From contig NZ_VOBG01000008.1 of NCBI RefSeq assembly GCF_008369295.1, positions 124,001 to 188,000 of the forward strand: 64,000 nucleotides of DNA. Reading direction: 5' to 3'. The notes under the pieces were generated by a model. That model was not told where the DNA came from, did no database searches, and worked only from the letters and a program-made list of their open reading frames with translations. The translations under genes were made by a program, and so were the position numbers. The stretch comes from Pseudomonas sp. ANT_H4. Lineage in GTDB: Bacteria > Pseudomonadota > Gammaproteobacteria > Pseudomonadales > Pseudomonadaceae. Positions 1-10,529 of the stretch are shown here, piece by piece; position 1 is the stretch's first letter; the number at the start of each line of letters is the position of its first letter.

Positions 1-84
1 GTCGTGAGAACGACTTGAGGCCAACAGATCGTCGATATGTCGTCCTGCTGACGTCCACATAACGGGCCATTAAACCCTCAGCCA

Positions 85-124
85 TAAAAAAGCCCCGCCT
101 GCATCACTGCAGGCGGGGCTTTTC
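85..124. terminator. Bidirectional terminator downstream of groEL
   Basis: A perfect 13-bp stem (AGCCCCGCCTGCA, 91-103, with its complement at 108-120) closes a 4-base loop. Read in the groEL direction it is followed by a run of T residues (the A run at 85-90 on the plus strand); on the plus strand it is followed by TTTT. It lies 20 bases beyond the groEL stop codon. Bases 1-84 show no gene. Confidence 0.9.
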
Positions 125-144
125 AGTATCGGGGTAAGGCTGGC

Positions 145-1800
<1,656 letters not shown>

Positions 1801-1837
1801 TTAAATACTTTGTAGTAACGGGAAAATGAGCGGGGAA

Positions 1838-2134
1838 TCAGTCTTCCAGAACAGCGAGAATCTCGTTCTCAGCCATTACCAGCAGGTCTTCGCCGTCGAT
1901 TTTCACAGTGTTGCTGCCGGAGTAAGGGCCGAATACAACCTTGTCACCCACTTTCACGGCCAGCGCACGTACTTCACCGTTTTCCAGCTGCTTGCCTGGA
2001 CCAGCAGCGAGAATCACACCGTGGTTGGCTTTTTCAGCAGCCGAACCTGGCAGAACGATGCCGCCAGCGGTTTTCTTTTCTTCTTCACTGCGACGGATGA
2101 CGACGCGGTCATGCAGAGGACGAAGCTTGCTCAT
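1838..2134 (-). CDS. groES: Co-chaperonin GroES (Hsp10)
   Basis: At 98 residues this is a full-length GroES, beginning [15 protein letters not shown] and containing the mobile-loop region ([10 protein letters not shown]). It caps the GroEL ring. AGGAGA stands 7 bases before the ATG. It is the first gene of the groES-groEL operon. A heat-shock type promoter candidate lies about 140 bases upstream, after the fxsA terminator. Confidence 0.98.
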   Translation of the reverse strand: MSKLRPLHDRVVIRRSEEEKKTAGGIVLPGSAAEKANHGVILAAGPGKQLENGEVRALAVKVGDKVVFGPYSGSNTVKIDGEDLLVMAENEILAVLED

Positions 2135-2274
2135 TGTCGATCTCTCCTAATTGTGTTTTTCATCGGCCGGTGTCAATACCGGCAGGTTAAATTCCGGCGG
2201 TGCCGGTCGCGGCTCGCTGGGCGAATCGCGGAAGTCTGTCTGGTGTCGCCACCAGAAACCTTGCGGTGACCGTT

Positions 2275-2302
2275 ACATAAGGGCGCATAAGCTTATTACA
2301 AG
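2275..2302 (-). promoter_or_regulatory. Possible sigma-32 promoter of groES-groEL
   Basis: Reading the minus strand, CTTGTAA (2302-2296) is followed after 12 bases by CCCTTATGT (2283-2275). This resembles the heat-shock consensus CTTGAAA-N12-CCCATNT with mismatches in both elements. It sits in the right place for groES. About 10 bases upstream is a perfect 14-bp palindrome, ACGAAAATTTTCGT (2311-2324). Promoter activity is inferred only. Confidence 0.4.
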
Positions 2303-2337
2303 GCTTGGCGACGAAAATTTTCGTGATTGCCATGCAC

Positions 2338-2368
2338 TTAAAAACAACACGGCCCCCGAAGGCGCCGT
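2338..2368 (-). terminator. Terminator downstream of fxsA
   Basis: An 8-bp stem with one mismatch (2349-2356 with 2361-2368) encloses a four-base loop that reads TTCG on the minus strand, and the stem is followed on that strand by GTTGTTTTTA. It lies directly after the fxsA stop codon and separates fxsA from groES. Confidence 0.75.
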
Positions 2369-2381
2369 GCCAATCACGCAG

Positions 2382-2858
2382 TTACTTGGAGTCGCGGTGT
2401 TCGAACTCGCCTTCGATCACATCACCCTCGCGCCCCAGCGGCTGGCGCGGCACCGGGCCGCCACGGGATTGCAGGTCATCAGCAAAGGCGCGCTGGCGGA
2501 TTGCAGCTTCTTCGGCACGCTGGCGCATCTTGCCTGCCAGCAGTCGACGGGTGATCGGCAACAGCATGATCAGGCCAACCACGTCGCTGACAAAACCTGG
2601 CAGGATCAGCAGGCCGCCACCCAAGGCCATCATCAGGCCTTCGAGCATGGTCTGGGCTGGCAGTTCGCCGCGATTCAAGCTTTCACGGGCACGCAGTGCG
2701 GTGGCCAGCCCGGCGATGCGCAGCACAAGTACGCCAAGCATCGAGCCGAGAATAATCAGCAGCAGGGCCGGGAAAAACCCGATAGCCCCGCTGACCTTGA
2801 CGAAGACGAACAGCTCCAACACCGGGAACAGCAGAAAGAGCAATAAAAAAGGGCGCAT
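2382..2858 (-). CDS. fxsA: FxsA-family membrane protein
   Basis: The protein of 158 residues has hydrophobic segments at the N terminus (after MRPFLLLFLLFPVLELF), near residues 25-45 and near 70-95, followed by a charged cytoplasmic tail. This matches the FxsA inner-membrane family, whose E. coli member was named for suppressing F exclusion of phage T7. The ATG at 2858 is preferred over an upstream TTG at 2873 because GAGGAA lies 7 bases before it. It sits directly upstream of groES, a common arrangement, but its own terminator makes it a separate transcript. Confidence 0.85.
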   Translation of the reverse strand: MRPFLLLFLLFPVLELFVFVKVSGAIGFFPALLLIILGSMLGVLVLRIAGLATALRARESLNRGELPAQTMLEGLMMALGGGLLILPGFVSDVVGLIMLLPITRRLLAGKMRQRAEEAAIRQRAFADDLQSRGGPVPRQPLGREGDVIEGEFEHRDSK

Positions 2859-2924
2859 CAAATGGTTCCTCAACGCAAGAATGCCTTGCTACTCCACCTT
2901 AGATGACGTCGTCGTTTCGTGAAT

Positions 2925-3656
2925 TCAAGCGTCGGCGGCCGTTTTTTTCGGCCATTCTTCGGCGTGAGCCAGGAAAACCAAGGCCTCGCGCACTTGTGTC
3001 GGCGTGTTGCACATCTCGGCAAACGGTAGCCAGTAGACGCCCTGACCAATGCGCAAGTGCATGCCCTCGCTGTCGATACCGGCCAGTTGCGCAGGCTCCG
3101 ATGTCGGCAAACCGGCTAGCTCGACATAGTGGGCAATGGCTTTGGTGTGATCGCTGTTCATGTGTTCAATCATGCTCAGCTCGGCTTTGCCGGCAAACGG
3201 GTTGGCTAGGGTCAGTTGATCCACCCAGTGGATCGCGCCGAAACCGCCAATATAACGGTGACGCACCGGTTTGAGTACCCAAAAATCAAAATCATGGGCC
3301 TTGTGGTAGTTAGCCGAGTCGGGGAAATAGCGGTAATAACGCTCGGCCGCCGCCGCAATGGATGCTTCATCCTCAAGTTTCTCGGCCTCGGCCAGGTACG
3401 TCAGGCGGCCAACAGCCTGGACATCCTCGGCCTCGCGCTCACCCACGAGCAGCGAACACTTGGGATCTTTTTGCAGGTTATGGGTGTGCTGGGCGATCCG
3501 GCTGATCAAGATCAGCGGCCGGCCCTCTTCGTCCAGGCAATAAGGCACCACCGAACCAAAAGGGAAGCCCGGCATGGCTTTGGATAGGGTGGCGAGTGCT
3601 CCTCGGTATTCCTTGAGCAGTAGTTCTCGGGCATTCTTGGCAACGTGCGCGCTCAA
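2925..3656 (-). CDS. HugZ-family heme-utilisation protein
   Basis: The 243-residue protein combines an N-terminal split-barrel domain of the pyridoxamine-phosphate-oxidase type (FPFGSVVPYCLDEEGRPLIL... LISRIAQHTHNL) with a C-terminal DUF2470-type domain (SMIEHMNSDHTKAI). HugZ proteins bind heme and can degrade it to release iron. The frame is open back to a GTG at 3719, but a TTG at 3656 has GGGAG ten bases upstream and fits the family N terminus (SAHVAKNARELLLKEY). The longer version would run almost into the divergent neighbour. Heme activity is inferred from family. Confidence 0.8.
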   Translation of the reverse strand: MSAHVAKNARELLLKEYRGALATLSKAMPGFPFGSVVPYCLDEEGRPLILISRIAQHTHNLQKDPKCSLLVGEREAEDVQAVGRLTYLAEAEKLEDEASIAAAAERYYRYFPDSANYHKAHDFDFWVLKPVRHRYIGGFGAIHWVDQLTLANPFAGKAELSMIEHMNSDHTKAIAHYVELAGLPTSEPAQLAGIDSEGMHLRIGQGVYWLPFAEMCNTPTQVREALVFLAHAEEWPKKTAADA

Positions 3657-3730
3657 CTTATGACTCCCTCGGTAAATTTCGTCAAAACCAGACTTGGGCA
3701 ACCGCTTAATTCTGCTCACAGGACTTGCGA

Positions 3731-4489
3731 ATGCATCTCAACGACAAAGTAATCATTATCACCGGCGGTTGCCAGGGTTTGGGCCGTTCCATGGCCGAGT
3801 ATTTTGCGAGCAAAGGTGCCCACCTGGCGCTGGTGGACCTTAACCCGGAAAAACTCGATGCGGCGGTCACTGCCTGCGAGGCTCATGGCGTCAAGGCGCG
3901 TGCCTATCTGTGCAACGTGGCCGATGAAGAGCAGGTCACCCACACGGTGGCAAAAATCGCTGACGATTTTGGCGCGATCCACGGTTTGATCAACAACGCA
4001 GGGATCCTGCGCGATGGGCTGCTGCTAAAGGTCAAGGACCGCGAGATGATCAAGATGAGCCTGGCCCAGTGGCAGGCGGTCATTGATGTCAACCTGACCG
4101 GTGTATTCCTGTGTACCCGCGAGGTGGCGGCGAAGATGGTCGAGTTGAAGAGCCAGGGCGCCATCATCAACATTTCGTCGATTTCACGCGCCGGCAACGT
4201 TGGCCAGACCAACTACTCCGCCGCCAAGGCCGGTGTCGCTGCAGCCACCGTGACCTGGGCCAGGGAACTGGCGCGCTACGGCATCCGCGTGGCGGGGATT
4301 GCACCGGGCTTTATCGAAACCGAGATGACCCTGGGCATGAAGCCCGAGGCGCTGGAGAAGATGACCTCAGGTATTCCCCTCAAGCGTATGGGTCAGCCTG
4401 AGGAGATTGCCCATTCGGCAGCGTATATCTTCGAAAATGACTATTACACCGGACGGATTCTGGAATTGGATGGTGGGTTGCGGTTGTAA
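3731..4489 (+). CDS. Short-chain dehydrogenase/reductase, FabG-like
   Basis: This is a classical SDR of 252 residues. Seen: the nucleotide-binding TGGCQGLG near residue 11, NNAG, the catalytic YSAAK motif preceded by SSIS, and a C terminus ending in [12 protein letters not shown]. The substrate cannot be read from sequence. AGGA at 3719-3722 stands 8 bases before the chosen ATG; an upstream in-frame TTG at 3725 is less likely. It is transcribed away from the HugZ-like gene, with 74 bases between them. Confidence 0.85.
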   Translation: MHLNDKVIIITGGCQGLGRSMAEYFASKGAHLALVDLNPEKLDAAVTACEAHGVKARAYLCNVADEEQVTHTVAKIADDFGAIHGLINNAGILRDGLLLKVKDREMIKMSLAQWQAVIDVNLTGVFLCTREVAAKMVELKSQGAIINISSISRAGNVGQTNYSAAKAGVAAATVTWARELARYGIRVAGIAPGFIETEMTLGMKPEALEKMTSGIPLKRMGQPEEIAHSAAYIFENDYYTGRILELDGGLRL

Positions 4490-4503
4490 GGCCGCTTCCA
4501 CAT

Positions 4504-5511
4504 TTACCAGGTCACGCCAAAGCCTGCGGTATAGCGAGTCTTGCTCAAGTCGCTGTCCGAACCGCCACTGATAATGTCGCGCTCAGCCTTGAGGTTAAGC
4601 GAAGCCCATTCGGTGACTCTGTAGCGCAGGCCCATTTCTGCATCGAGAGAGTAATCGGCAGGTCCTGCCAGGGGCTTGCCCAGTTCGCCGCTGGTGAAAA
4701 ACTCGACCGTCTTGCCTACCAGGTAGCGGTTGTAGTCCCACTTCATGGCCAAGGAATAGAAGTTGTCCTTGCCGCCATCCTGGTATTCATAGTCGGTGCG
4801 GTTAAGCAGCGAGCCAAGAGAGAAGGCGCCCAGTTCGTCATCCCAGAACTGATAGCCGGGACCGGTACCGACGGTGCGCTGACGAGTGAGGTCTTCGACC
4901 TTGTCGCGTTTGTAGGTCAGGCGACCCTGCCAGAACCACTGGTCGGTGATAAAACGGTCCAGGGCGTACTCGGCGCTCCAGTTATCGGTGGTGACCACGT
5001 CATTCTGGAATACGCGGTTGTACTCGCCTTCGGCAATATGCCGCCATTTGCCATGGCGGGCTGTGGTCTTGAAGCCCACGTCATAGTCATCGGTGTCTTT
5101 TTCCGCGCGCTGGTAGTCCAGCGCCACATCGACGTTGCCTTTCCACACTAGATCTTCGATCACAGGCTTGGGCTTGATGATTTGCTGAATACTCGCCAAC
5201 TCGACGGTTTTCGGCACCTCGCCATTGGCCAGGATGACCTTGCCATCGTCGGCCGCGTGTAGGGACTTGGCTTTCTCGCCGGTGTAGGCGTCCTGCTTGA
5301 CCAGCAACTCCTGGTCGCTTTCCAGGGTTTTCACCTGTTTCCAGTCCACCGGGATGGCGCCGGCGTATTCGGTCTGGATCAGGAGCTTGCCACCGTCGAA
5401 AACCTTGATTTTGCCGGTCAGGCGATCACCATTTTTCAACCAGACGGTATCGGCGAGCAAGGGCGTGGAGGCGCTGAAAACAGCGAGGCAAAGCAGGGTT
5501 CTGGACAACAT
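4504..5511 (-). CDS. DUF481/YdiY-type outer-membrane beta-barrel protein
   Basis: The 335-residue protein starts with a signal peptide (hydrophobic core to about residue 20, cleavage after LLAD region). An N-terminal part rich in short beta strands (WLKNGDRLTGKIKVFDGG) follows, then a barrel-like region with alternating aromatic residues that ends in FGVTW. An aromatic last residue is typical of outer-membrane barrels. The family is DUF481, with salt-induced E. coli members and no firmly known function. It converges on the SDR gene with only 14 bases between stops. Confidence 0.75.
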   Translation of the reverse strand: MLSRTLLCLAVFSASTPLLADTVWLKNGDRLTGKIKVFDGGKLLIQTEYAGAIPVDWKQVKTLESDQELLVKQDAYTGEKAKSLHAADDGKVILANGEVPKTVELASIQQIIKPKPVIEDLVWKGNVDVALDYQRAEKDTDDYDVGFKTTARHGKWRHIAEGEYNRVFQNDVVTTDNWSAEYALDRFITDQWFWQGRLTYKRDKVEDLTRQRTVGTGPGYQFWDDELGAFSLGSLLNRTDYEYQDGGKDNFYSLAMKWDYNRYLVGKTVEFFTSGELGKPLAGPADYSLDAEMGLRYRVTEWASLNLKAERDIISGGSDSDLSKTRYTAGFGVTW

Positions 5512-5674
5512 AAGCGGATGCTGGGCTCAAATTTGGCGAAAAAAGGGCAATATCGTGTTAGATAAAGTCTTAGCAAGGACAGACTCAGGTATCTGTATTG
5601 AGTTCAATTCTCAACGCCATCTTTACAGACGTTTCTTACAAAGAGACTGATAATTTCAACCGGATACGCCCAAC

Positions 5675-6028
5675 GTGAACGAACCCGCCGAAACCCCGCA
5701 AAGCCCCGCAGAGATTCGCCGCATTGCGCTTTACCTAACCCTTGCACAGGTGCCCAAAGGTTGCGTGGTCAGTTACGGTGAGTTGGCGCACCTGGCCGGG
5801 CTGGGCCGTGCGGCGCGCTGGGTTGGCCGCACCCTCAGCCAACTGCCCGACGACACCAAGTTACCCTGGCACCGGGTCGTCGCTGCCGGCGGTCGGATAA
5901 GTCTCCCGGTGGGCAGCGCATCAGGAGACGAGCAACGTGTGCGATTACGCAGCGAAGGGGTCAGTATCCTGAACAATCGCGTTGATATTCAGCGTCATGG
6001 CTGGCGCCCGGTAGAGCACAGCGGTTAG
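5675..6028 (+). CDS. Alkyltransferase-like protein (ATL, MGMT family)
   Basis: The protein of 117 residues matches the DNA-binding C-terminal domain of O6-alkylguanine-DNA methyltransferases. The active-site PCHR is replaced by PWHRVV (Trp65), which defines ATL proteins. These bind O6-alkylguanine lesions without repairing them and flag them for nucleotide excision repair. Recognition elements present: YGELAHLAG and RWVGRTL. Translation probably starts at the GTG at 5675, since no in-frame ATG lies nearby. Its ribosome site is weak. Confidence 0.88.
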   Translation: MNEPAETPQSPAEIRRIALYLTLAQVPKGCVVSYGELAHLAGLGRAARWVGRTLSQLPDDTKLPWHRVVAAGGRISLPVGSASGDEQRVRLRSEGVSILNNRVDIQRHGWRPVEHSG

Positions 6029-6070
6029 AGTGCGCGCTTTGTTTCCGTAATTTGAGGCAGACTCCAGCCC

Positions 6071-7603
6071 ATGCCCCGTAAAACCTGGCGCGCCGCGCTC
6101 GCCGCCTATGCCAGCCCCTCGACGTTAGTGCTGTTACTGCTCGGCTTTGCCGCCGGTCTGCCTTACATGTTGGTGTTCTCGACGCTCTCGGTCTGGTTGC
6201 GTGAGGCCGGTGTGGCCCGTGAAACCATCGGCTATGCGAGCCTGATCGGCCTGGCGTATGCCTTCAAGTGGGTCTGGTCGCCGCTGCTCGACCAATGGCG
6301 CCTGCCACTGCTGGGCAAACTCGGACGTCGTCGTTCCTGGTTGGTACTGTCCCAAGCGCTGGTGATCCTCGGATTAATCGGCATGGGTTTCTGCGACCCG
6401 CAGAAACACCTGTCCTGGCTGATAGCCATTGCCGTTATTGTCGCCTTCGCCTCGGCCACCCAGGACATCGCGGTGGATGCCTATCGCCTGGAAATCGCCG
6501 ACGACAGCCGCCAAGCCGCGCTGGCCGCCTGCTATATGTCCGGTTACCGCATCGCCGCACTGCTAGCCACCGCCGGTGCGCTGTTTTTTGCCGAGGGCTT
6601 CGGCTCCACTGGTTTCAACTATAAGCATTCGGCTTGGACCGGCACCTATGTGCTATTCGGCATATTAATGGTCCCTGCCCTGCTGACCACGTTTTTTATA
6701 CGCGAGCCGGACGTGCCATTGCGCACCCAGTTGCAGGCCGGGCGCTATAGTTTTGCCCACCAACTGATGTCTGTGTTCGTGTTGATCGTGTTGCTGGTGT
6801 CCGTGCCGGCCATGTTCACCCAGTTGTACAACACCGACTTCGCCAGCGTGCTGTTCGACGGCGTCAGCCTGCTTGACCTGCTGCTGGAGGACCGCGCATT
6901 TCTGCGGGCCATCCTCTATGTCTCCCTGACCGCACTGTGCCTCTCGGCGATGGGCCGCCGCGGCCTCGCGCCGGTGCTGACTCCGGTCAACGACTTTATC
7001 CTGCGTTATCGCTGGCAAGCCCTGCTGCTGCTGGGGCTGATTGCCACCTATCGCATGTCGGACACCGTGATGGGCGTGATGGCCAACGTGTTTTATATCG
7101 ACCAAGGCTTTACCAAGGATCAGATTGCCAGCGTCAGCAAGATCTTCGGCCTGATCATGACCCTGCTGGGTGCTGGCATGGGCGGCCTGTTGATCGTGCG
7201 TTTCGGCATCCTGCCGATCCTGTTTATCGGCGGTATCACCTCAGCCGGCACTAACCTGTTGTTCCTGATGCTGGCGGACATGGGCGCCGATCTGCAGATG
7301 CTGATCTTCACCATTTCCCTGGATAACTTCAGCTCGGGCCTGGCGACGTCGGCGTTTGTGGCCTATCTGTCGAGCCTGACCAACCTGAAGTTCTCGGCGA
7401 CGCAATATGCGCTGCTCAGCTCGATCATGTTGCTGCTGCCGCGATTGATCGGCGGTTACTCGGGGGTGATGGTGGAGAAGTTCGGCTATCACAACTTCTT
7501 CCTGATCACCTGCTTGCTGGGTGTGCCGACGCTGATCCTGATTGCCTTGCACTGGTTCCAGGAAAGCCGGCGAATTCGGTTGAACCCTCCAAAAGAAGAG
7601 TGA
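6071..7603 (+). CDS. ampG: AmpG-type muropeptide MFS permease
   Basis: This is a 510-residue protein with about 12-14 hydrophobic segments. The N terminus (PSTLVLLLLGFAAGLPYMLVF) and the stretch SATQDIAVDAYRLE are characteristic of AmpG. The permease imports anhydro-muropeptides from the periplasm for cell-wall recycling and, in pseudomonads, affects AmpC beta-lactamase induction. The length fits Pseudomonas AmpG, which is longer than some paralogues. A REP pair follows the stop codon. Confidence 0.85.
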   Translation: MPRKTWRAALAAYASPSTLVLLLLGFAAGLPYMLVFSTLSVWLREAGVARETIGYASLIGLAYAFKWVWSPLLDQWRLPLLGKLGRRRSWLVLSQALVILGLIGMGFCDPQKHLSWLIAIAVIVAFASATQDIAVDAYRLEIADDSRQAALAACYMSGYRIAALLATAGALFFAEGFGSTGFNYKHSAWTGTYVLFGILMVPALLTTFFIREPDVPLRTQLQAGRYSFAHQLMSVFVLIVLLVSVPAMFTQLYNTDFASVLFDGVSLLDLLLEDRAFLRAILYVSLTALCLSAMGRRGLAPVLTPVNDFILRYRWQALLLLGLIATYRMSDTVMGVMANVFYIDQGFTKDQIASVSKIFGLIMTLLGAGMGGLLIVRFGILPILFIGGITSAGTNLLFLMLADMGADLQMLIFTISLDNFSSGLATSAFVAYLSSLTNLKFSATQYALLSSIMLLLPRLIGGYSGVMVEKFGYHNFFLITCLLGVPTLILIALHWFQESRRIRLNPPKEE

Positions 7604-7620
7604 CGCAACGCGGTCAATAT

Positions 7621-7703
7621 GGGAACTGGCTTGCCTGCGATGGCATCACCGCGGGGTAACTGACACACCGCGCCGCCTGTATCGCAGGCAAGCCAGCTCT
7701 CAC
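7621..7703. repeat. REP doublet (REPIN-like inverted pair)
   Basis: Two inverted copies of a short repetitive extragenic element flank a 40-base spacer: ACTGGCTTGCCTGCGAT (7625-7641) and ATCGCAGGCAAGCCAGCT (7681-7698). The core GGCTTGCCTGCGAT is a common REP type in P. fluorescens-group genomes. It fills most of the ampG-proS gap and could fold into a large stem. Confidence 0.85.
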
Positions 7704-7801
7704 ACAAGCCCGGCTCCAACAACCAGATGCCTGTACGTCGGCCGCAAGCGCCCGTACAATCCCAAGTCATTTCAAGTCCAAGCAACCGACAACGGCCTAC
7801 C

Positions 7802-9517
7802 ATGCGCACCAGTCAATATTTGCTCGCCACACAGAAAGAAACGCCTTCCGACGCGGTCGTGATCAGCCACCAGCTGATGCTGCGCGCCGGCATGATCCGC
7901 AAACTGGCCTCGGGCCTGTACACCTGGCTGCCCATGGGCTTGAAGGTGATGCGCAAGGTCGAAGCGATCGTTCGTGAAGAAATGAACGCCGCCGGCTCTC
8001 TAGAAGTGTTGATGCCGAGCACCCAACCGGCTGAGCTGTGGCAGGAATCCGGGCGTTGGGAAGAGTACGGCCCTGAATTGCTGCGCTTCAAGGACCGTCA
8101 TGGCCGCGATTTCTGCGCCGGCCCGACCCATGAAGAAGTGATCACCGACCTGATGCGCAACGAGTTGAGCAGCTACAAACAACTGCCCCTCAACCTGTAC
8201 CAGATCCAGACCAAATTCCGTGACGAAATCCGCCCGCGCTTCGGTTTGATGCGCGGCCGTGAATTCATCATGAAGGACGCCTATTCGTTCCACGCTGACC
8301 TGCCATCCCTGCAGGTCACCTATGACCGCATGCACCAGGCCTACTGCAACGTATTCACTCGCCTGGGCCTGAAATTCCGCCCGGTTGAAGCGGACAACGG
8401 CTCCATCGGCGGCGCTGGCTCCCACGAATTCCACGTACTGGCCGATTCCGGCGAAGACGATATCGCCTTCAGCAACGGTTCCGACTACGCGGCGAACATC
8501 GAGAAAGCCGAAGCCGTGCCACGGGAAACCTCCCGTCCTGCGCCAAGCGAAGAGCTGCGCCTGGTGGATACTCCCGAGACCAAAACCATCGCGGCCCTGG
8601 TGGAAAAATTCAATCTGCCGATTGAAAAGACCATCAAGACCCTGATCGTGCATGCCGAAGAAGAAGGCAAGCTGATCGCCCTGGTGATTCGTGGTGACCA
8701 CGAACTCAACGAAATCAAAGCCTCCCAGCAGCCAGGCGTTGCCAGCCCGCTGGTCATGGCCAGCGATGCCGAACTGCGTGACGCCATTGGCGCCGGCGCC
8801 GGCTCCCTGGGCCCGCTGAACCTGCCGCTGCCAATCATCATCGACCGTTCGGTTGAGCTGATGAGCGACTTCGGTATCGGCGCGAACATCGATGACAAGC
8901 ACTACTTTGGCGTCAACTGGGAGCGTGACCTGCCGGTTCCGACCGTGGCCGACCTGCGCAACGTGGTGGCCGGCGACCCGAGCCCGGATGGCAAGGGCAC
9001 CCTGGAAATCAAGCGTGGCATCGAAGTCGGACACATCTTCCAGCTGGGCAACAAGTACAGCAAGGCGATGAAGTGCGAAGTGCTGGGTGAAAACGGCAAG
9101 CCTATCACCCTGGAAATGGGCTGCTACGGCATCGGCGTTTCCCGCGTGGTTGCCGCCGCCATCGAGCAGAACAACGACGAAAAAGGCATCATCTGGAGCG
9201 ACGCCCTGGCACCGTTCCAGATCGCCCTGGTACCGCTGCGCTACGAAACCGAGCAAGTACGCGAAGCCACCGACAAACTGTATGCCGAACTGACGGCCGC
9301 CGGTTTTGAAGTGCTGCTGGATGATCGCGACAAGAAAACCAGCCCAGGTATCAAGTTCGCCGACATGGAACTGATTGGTATCCCGCACCGGATCGTGGTC
9401 AGTGACCGTGGTCTGGCCGATGGCAATCTGGAATACAAGAGCCGGACCGAAGCCCAAGCCCAGCCGTTGCCAGTGGCTGACGTACTGTCTTTCCTTCAGG
9501 CGCGTATTCGTCGCTGA
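7802..9517 (+). CDS. proS: Prolyl-tRNA synthetase, bacterial type
   Basis: The 571-residue enzyme attaches proline to tRNA(Pro). Seen in order: an N-terminal catalytic region with [11 protein letters not shown] and the motif-2 region [17 protein letters not shown], an inserted editing domain (about residues 220-400, typical of the bacterial form), the catalytic GCYGIGVSR segment, and the anticodon-binding C-terminal domain ([11 protein letters not shown]). The ATG at 7802 gives the family N terminus [10 protein letters not shown]; the open frame further upstream runs through the REP region and is not coding. Confidence 0.97.
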   Translation: MRTSQYLLATQKETPSDAVVISHQLMLRAGMIRKLASGLYTWLPMGLKVMRKVEAIVREEMNAAGSLEVLMPSTQPAELWQESGRWEEYGPELLRFKDRHGRDFCAGPTHEEVITDLMRNELSSYKQLPLNLYQIQTKFRDEIRPRFGLMRGREFIMKDAYSFHADLPSLQVTYDRMHQAYCNVFTRLGLKFRPVEADNGSIGGAGSHEFHVLADSGEDDIAFSNGSDYAANIEKAEAVPRETSRPAPSEELRLVDTPETKTIAALVEKFNLPIEKTIKTLIVHAEEEGKLIALVIRGDHELNEIKASQQPGVASPLVMASDAELRDAIGAGAGSLGPLNLPLPIIIDRSVELMSDFGIGANIDDKHYFGVNWERDLPVPTVADLRNVVAGDPSPDGKGTLEIKRGIEVGHIFQLGNKYSKAMKCEVLGENGKPITLEMGCYGIGVSRVVAAAIEQNNDEKGIIWSDALAPFQIALVPLRYETEQVREATDKLYAELTAAGFEVLLDDRDKKTSPGIKFADMELIGIPHRIVVSDRGLADGNLEYKSRTEAQAQPLPVADVLSFLQARIRR

Positions 9518-9537
9518 AAACCAGATCAAGAGAAGTC

Positions 9538-10491
9538 ATGCTCAAGCGAAACACCTTAGCCCTCGGGGGCGCCACTTTATGTGGCGCCCTACTGGTCAGC
9601 GGCTGCGCCAATCAAATGTCGCAACGCAGCGAGCACGAGGAACGCATCGAGCGCAAATTGCTCGACCATAGCCTACAGATCGATGTTGGCGAGCCCAAGG
9701 TGCTTGAGCTGCCGCAACGTCGGGTGCGCATTCATGAACAGAGGACCTTCGAGGTCACTGAATTTGAAGTCACCCGTCATTATGATCGCTACACGCCGTA
9801 CCAGCCTTGGCGGGAACTCTATGAGATCCCCCTTGGCGCGGTGGCGGTGGTGGCAGGCGTCGGCGCCAATGTGGTCAATGTCTTCGCCCTAGGCAACCTG
9901 CCGGACAGCGTGACCCGCGACTGGATCAGCTATGGAGTGGCCGGGCTCAACCCGTTCATGAACGTACAGTCCCACGGCCGCGCGCAACAGAACCTGGCGG
10001 GCATTAATGAAATCCAGCGCGACAGGCGCCTGGAATACACCAGCCTGCCGTGGAGCGAACGCCCGGTCCAGGTGAAAGCCGGCAAGCAAACCTTTGATCT
10101 GACCACCGACCGCAACGGCGTACTGCGCCTGAACCTGTTGGATAGCCCGTTTGCCGAGCAGGACCTGAACCACGTCAGCACGTTGCAGATCAGCATTGAA
10201 GATGCCCAGGATGACGTGCATTCGGACTCATCGCTGGCCATCAGCAGCACCTTGCGGGGAAAACTGCTCGAAGCCCATGGTTTGATCTACGACGACCTAG
10301 AAGATGACGAAGTCAGCCAATGGGTACACCGAGTCAAGCGCTTGTCGGAGCTTGGCCTGGAAGAAGAAGCCAGCGAACTGGAACAAAGCCTGATCGAACT
10401 GACCCGCAATGATCCTCAATTGCAGCAGGAATTCCTCAAGGCCTTGACCCAGGATGGCGGACGGTTGGTGGCGGACCCTGGGGCGAACTGA
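9538..10491 (+). CDS. Putative lipoprotein, unknown function
   Basis: The protein has 317 residues. A lipoprotein signal (hydrophobic stretch then LLVSGC, Cys23) places it in the cell envelope. The middle holds one hydrophobic stretch (IPLGAVAVVAGVGANVVNVF, about residues 99-118), and the last 100 residues are acidic and helical. I do not recognise a characterised family. It begins 21 bases after proS and may be co-transcribed with it. A short REP palindrome follows. Confidence 0.7.
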   Translation: MLKRNTLALGGATLCGALLVSGCANQMSQRSEHEERIERKLLDHSLQIDVGEPKVLELPQRRVRIHEQRTFEVTEFEVTRHYDRYTPYQPWRELYEIPLGAVAVVAGVGANVVNVFALGNLPDSVTRDWISYGVAGLNPFMNVQSHGRAQQNLAGINEIQRDRRLEYTSLPWSERPVQVKAGKQTFDLTTDRNGVLRLNLLDSPFAEQDLNHVSTLQISIEDAQDDVHSDSSLAISSTLRGKLLEAHGLIYDDLEDDEVSQWVHRVKRLSELGLEEEASELEQSLIELTRNDPQLQQEFLKALTQDGGRLVADPGAN

Positions 10492-10503
10492 CATTGTTTT
10501 TCT

Positions 10504-10529
10504 GTAGGAGCGAGCAAGCTCGCTCCTAC
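10504..10529. repeat. REP palindrome between convergent genes
   Basis: GTAGGAGCGAGC (10504-10515) and its exact complement (10518-10529) are separated by two bases. This is the widespread Pseudomonas 'TGTAGGAGCGAGC' REP type. The right arm overlaps the last codon and stop of dinB by four bases. It could act as a terminator for the two convergent genes. Confidence 0.85.

Noticed and set aside
8000..9529. 509-residue open frame opposite proS
   Set aside because: Composition is unlike a protein family and it is fully explained by the GC-skewed codons of proS.
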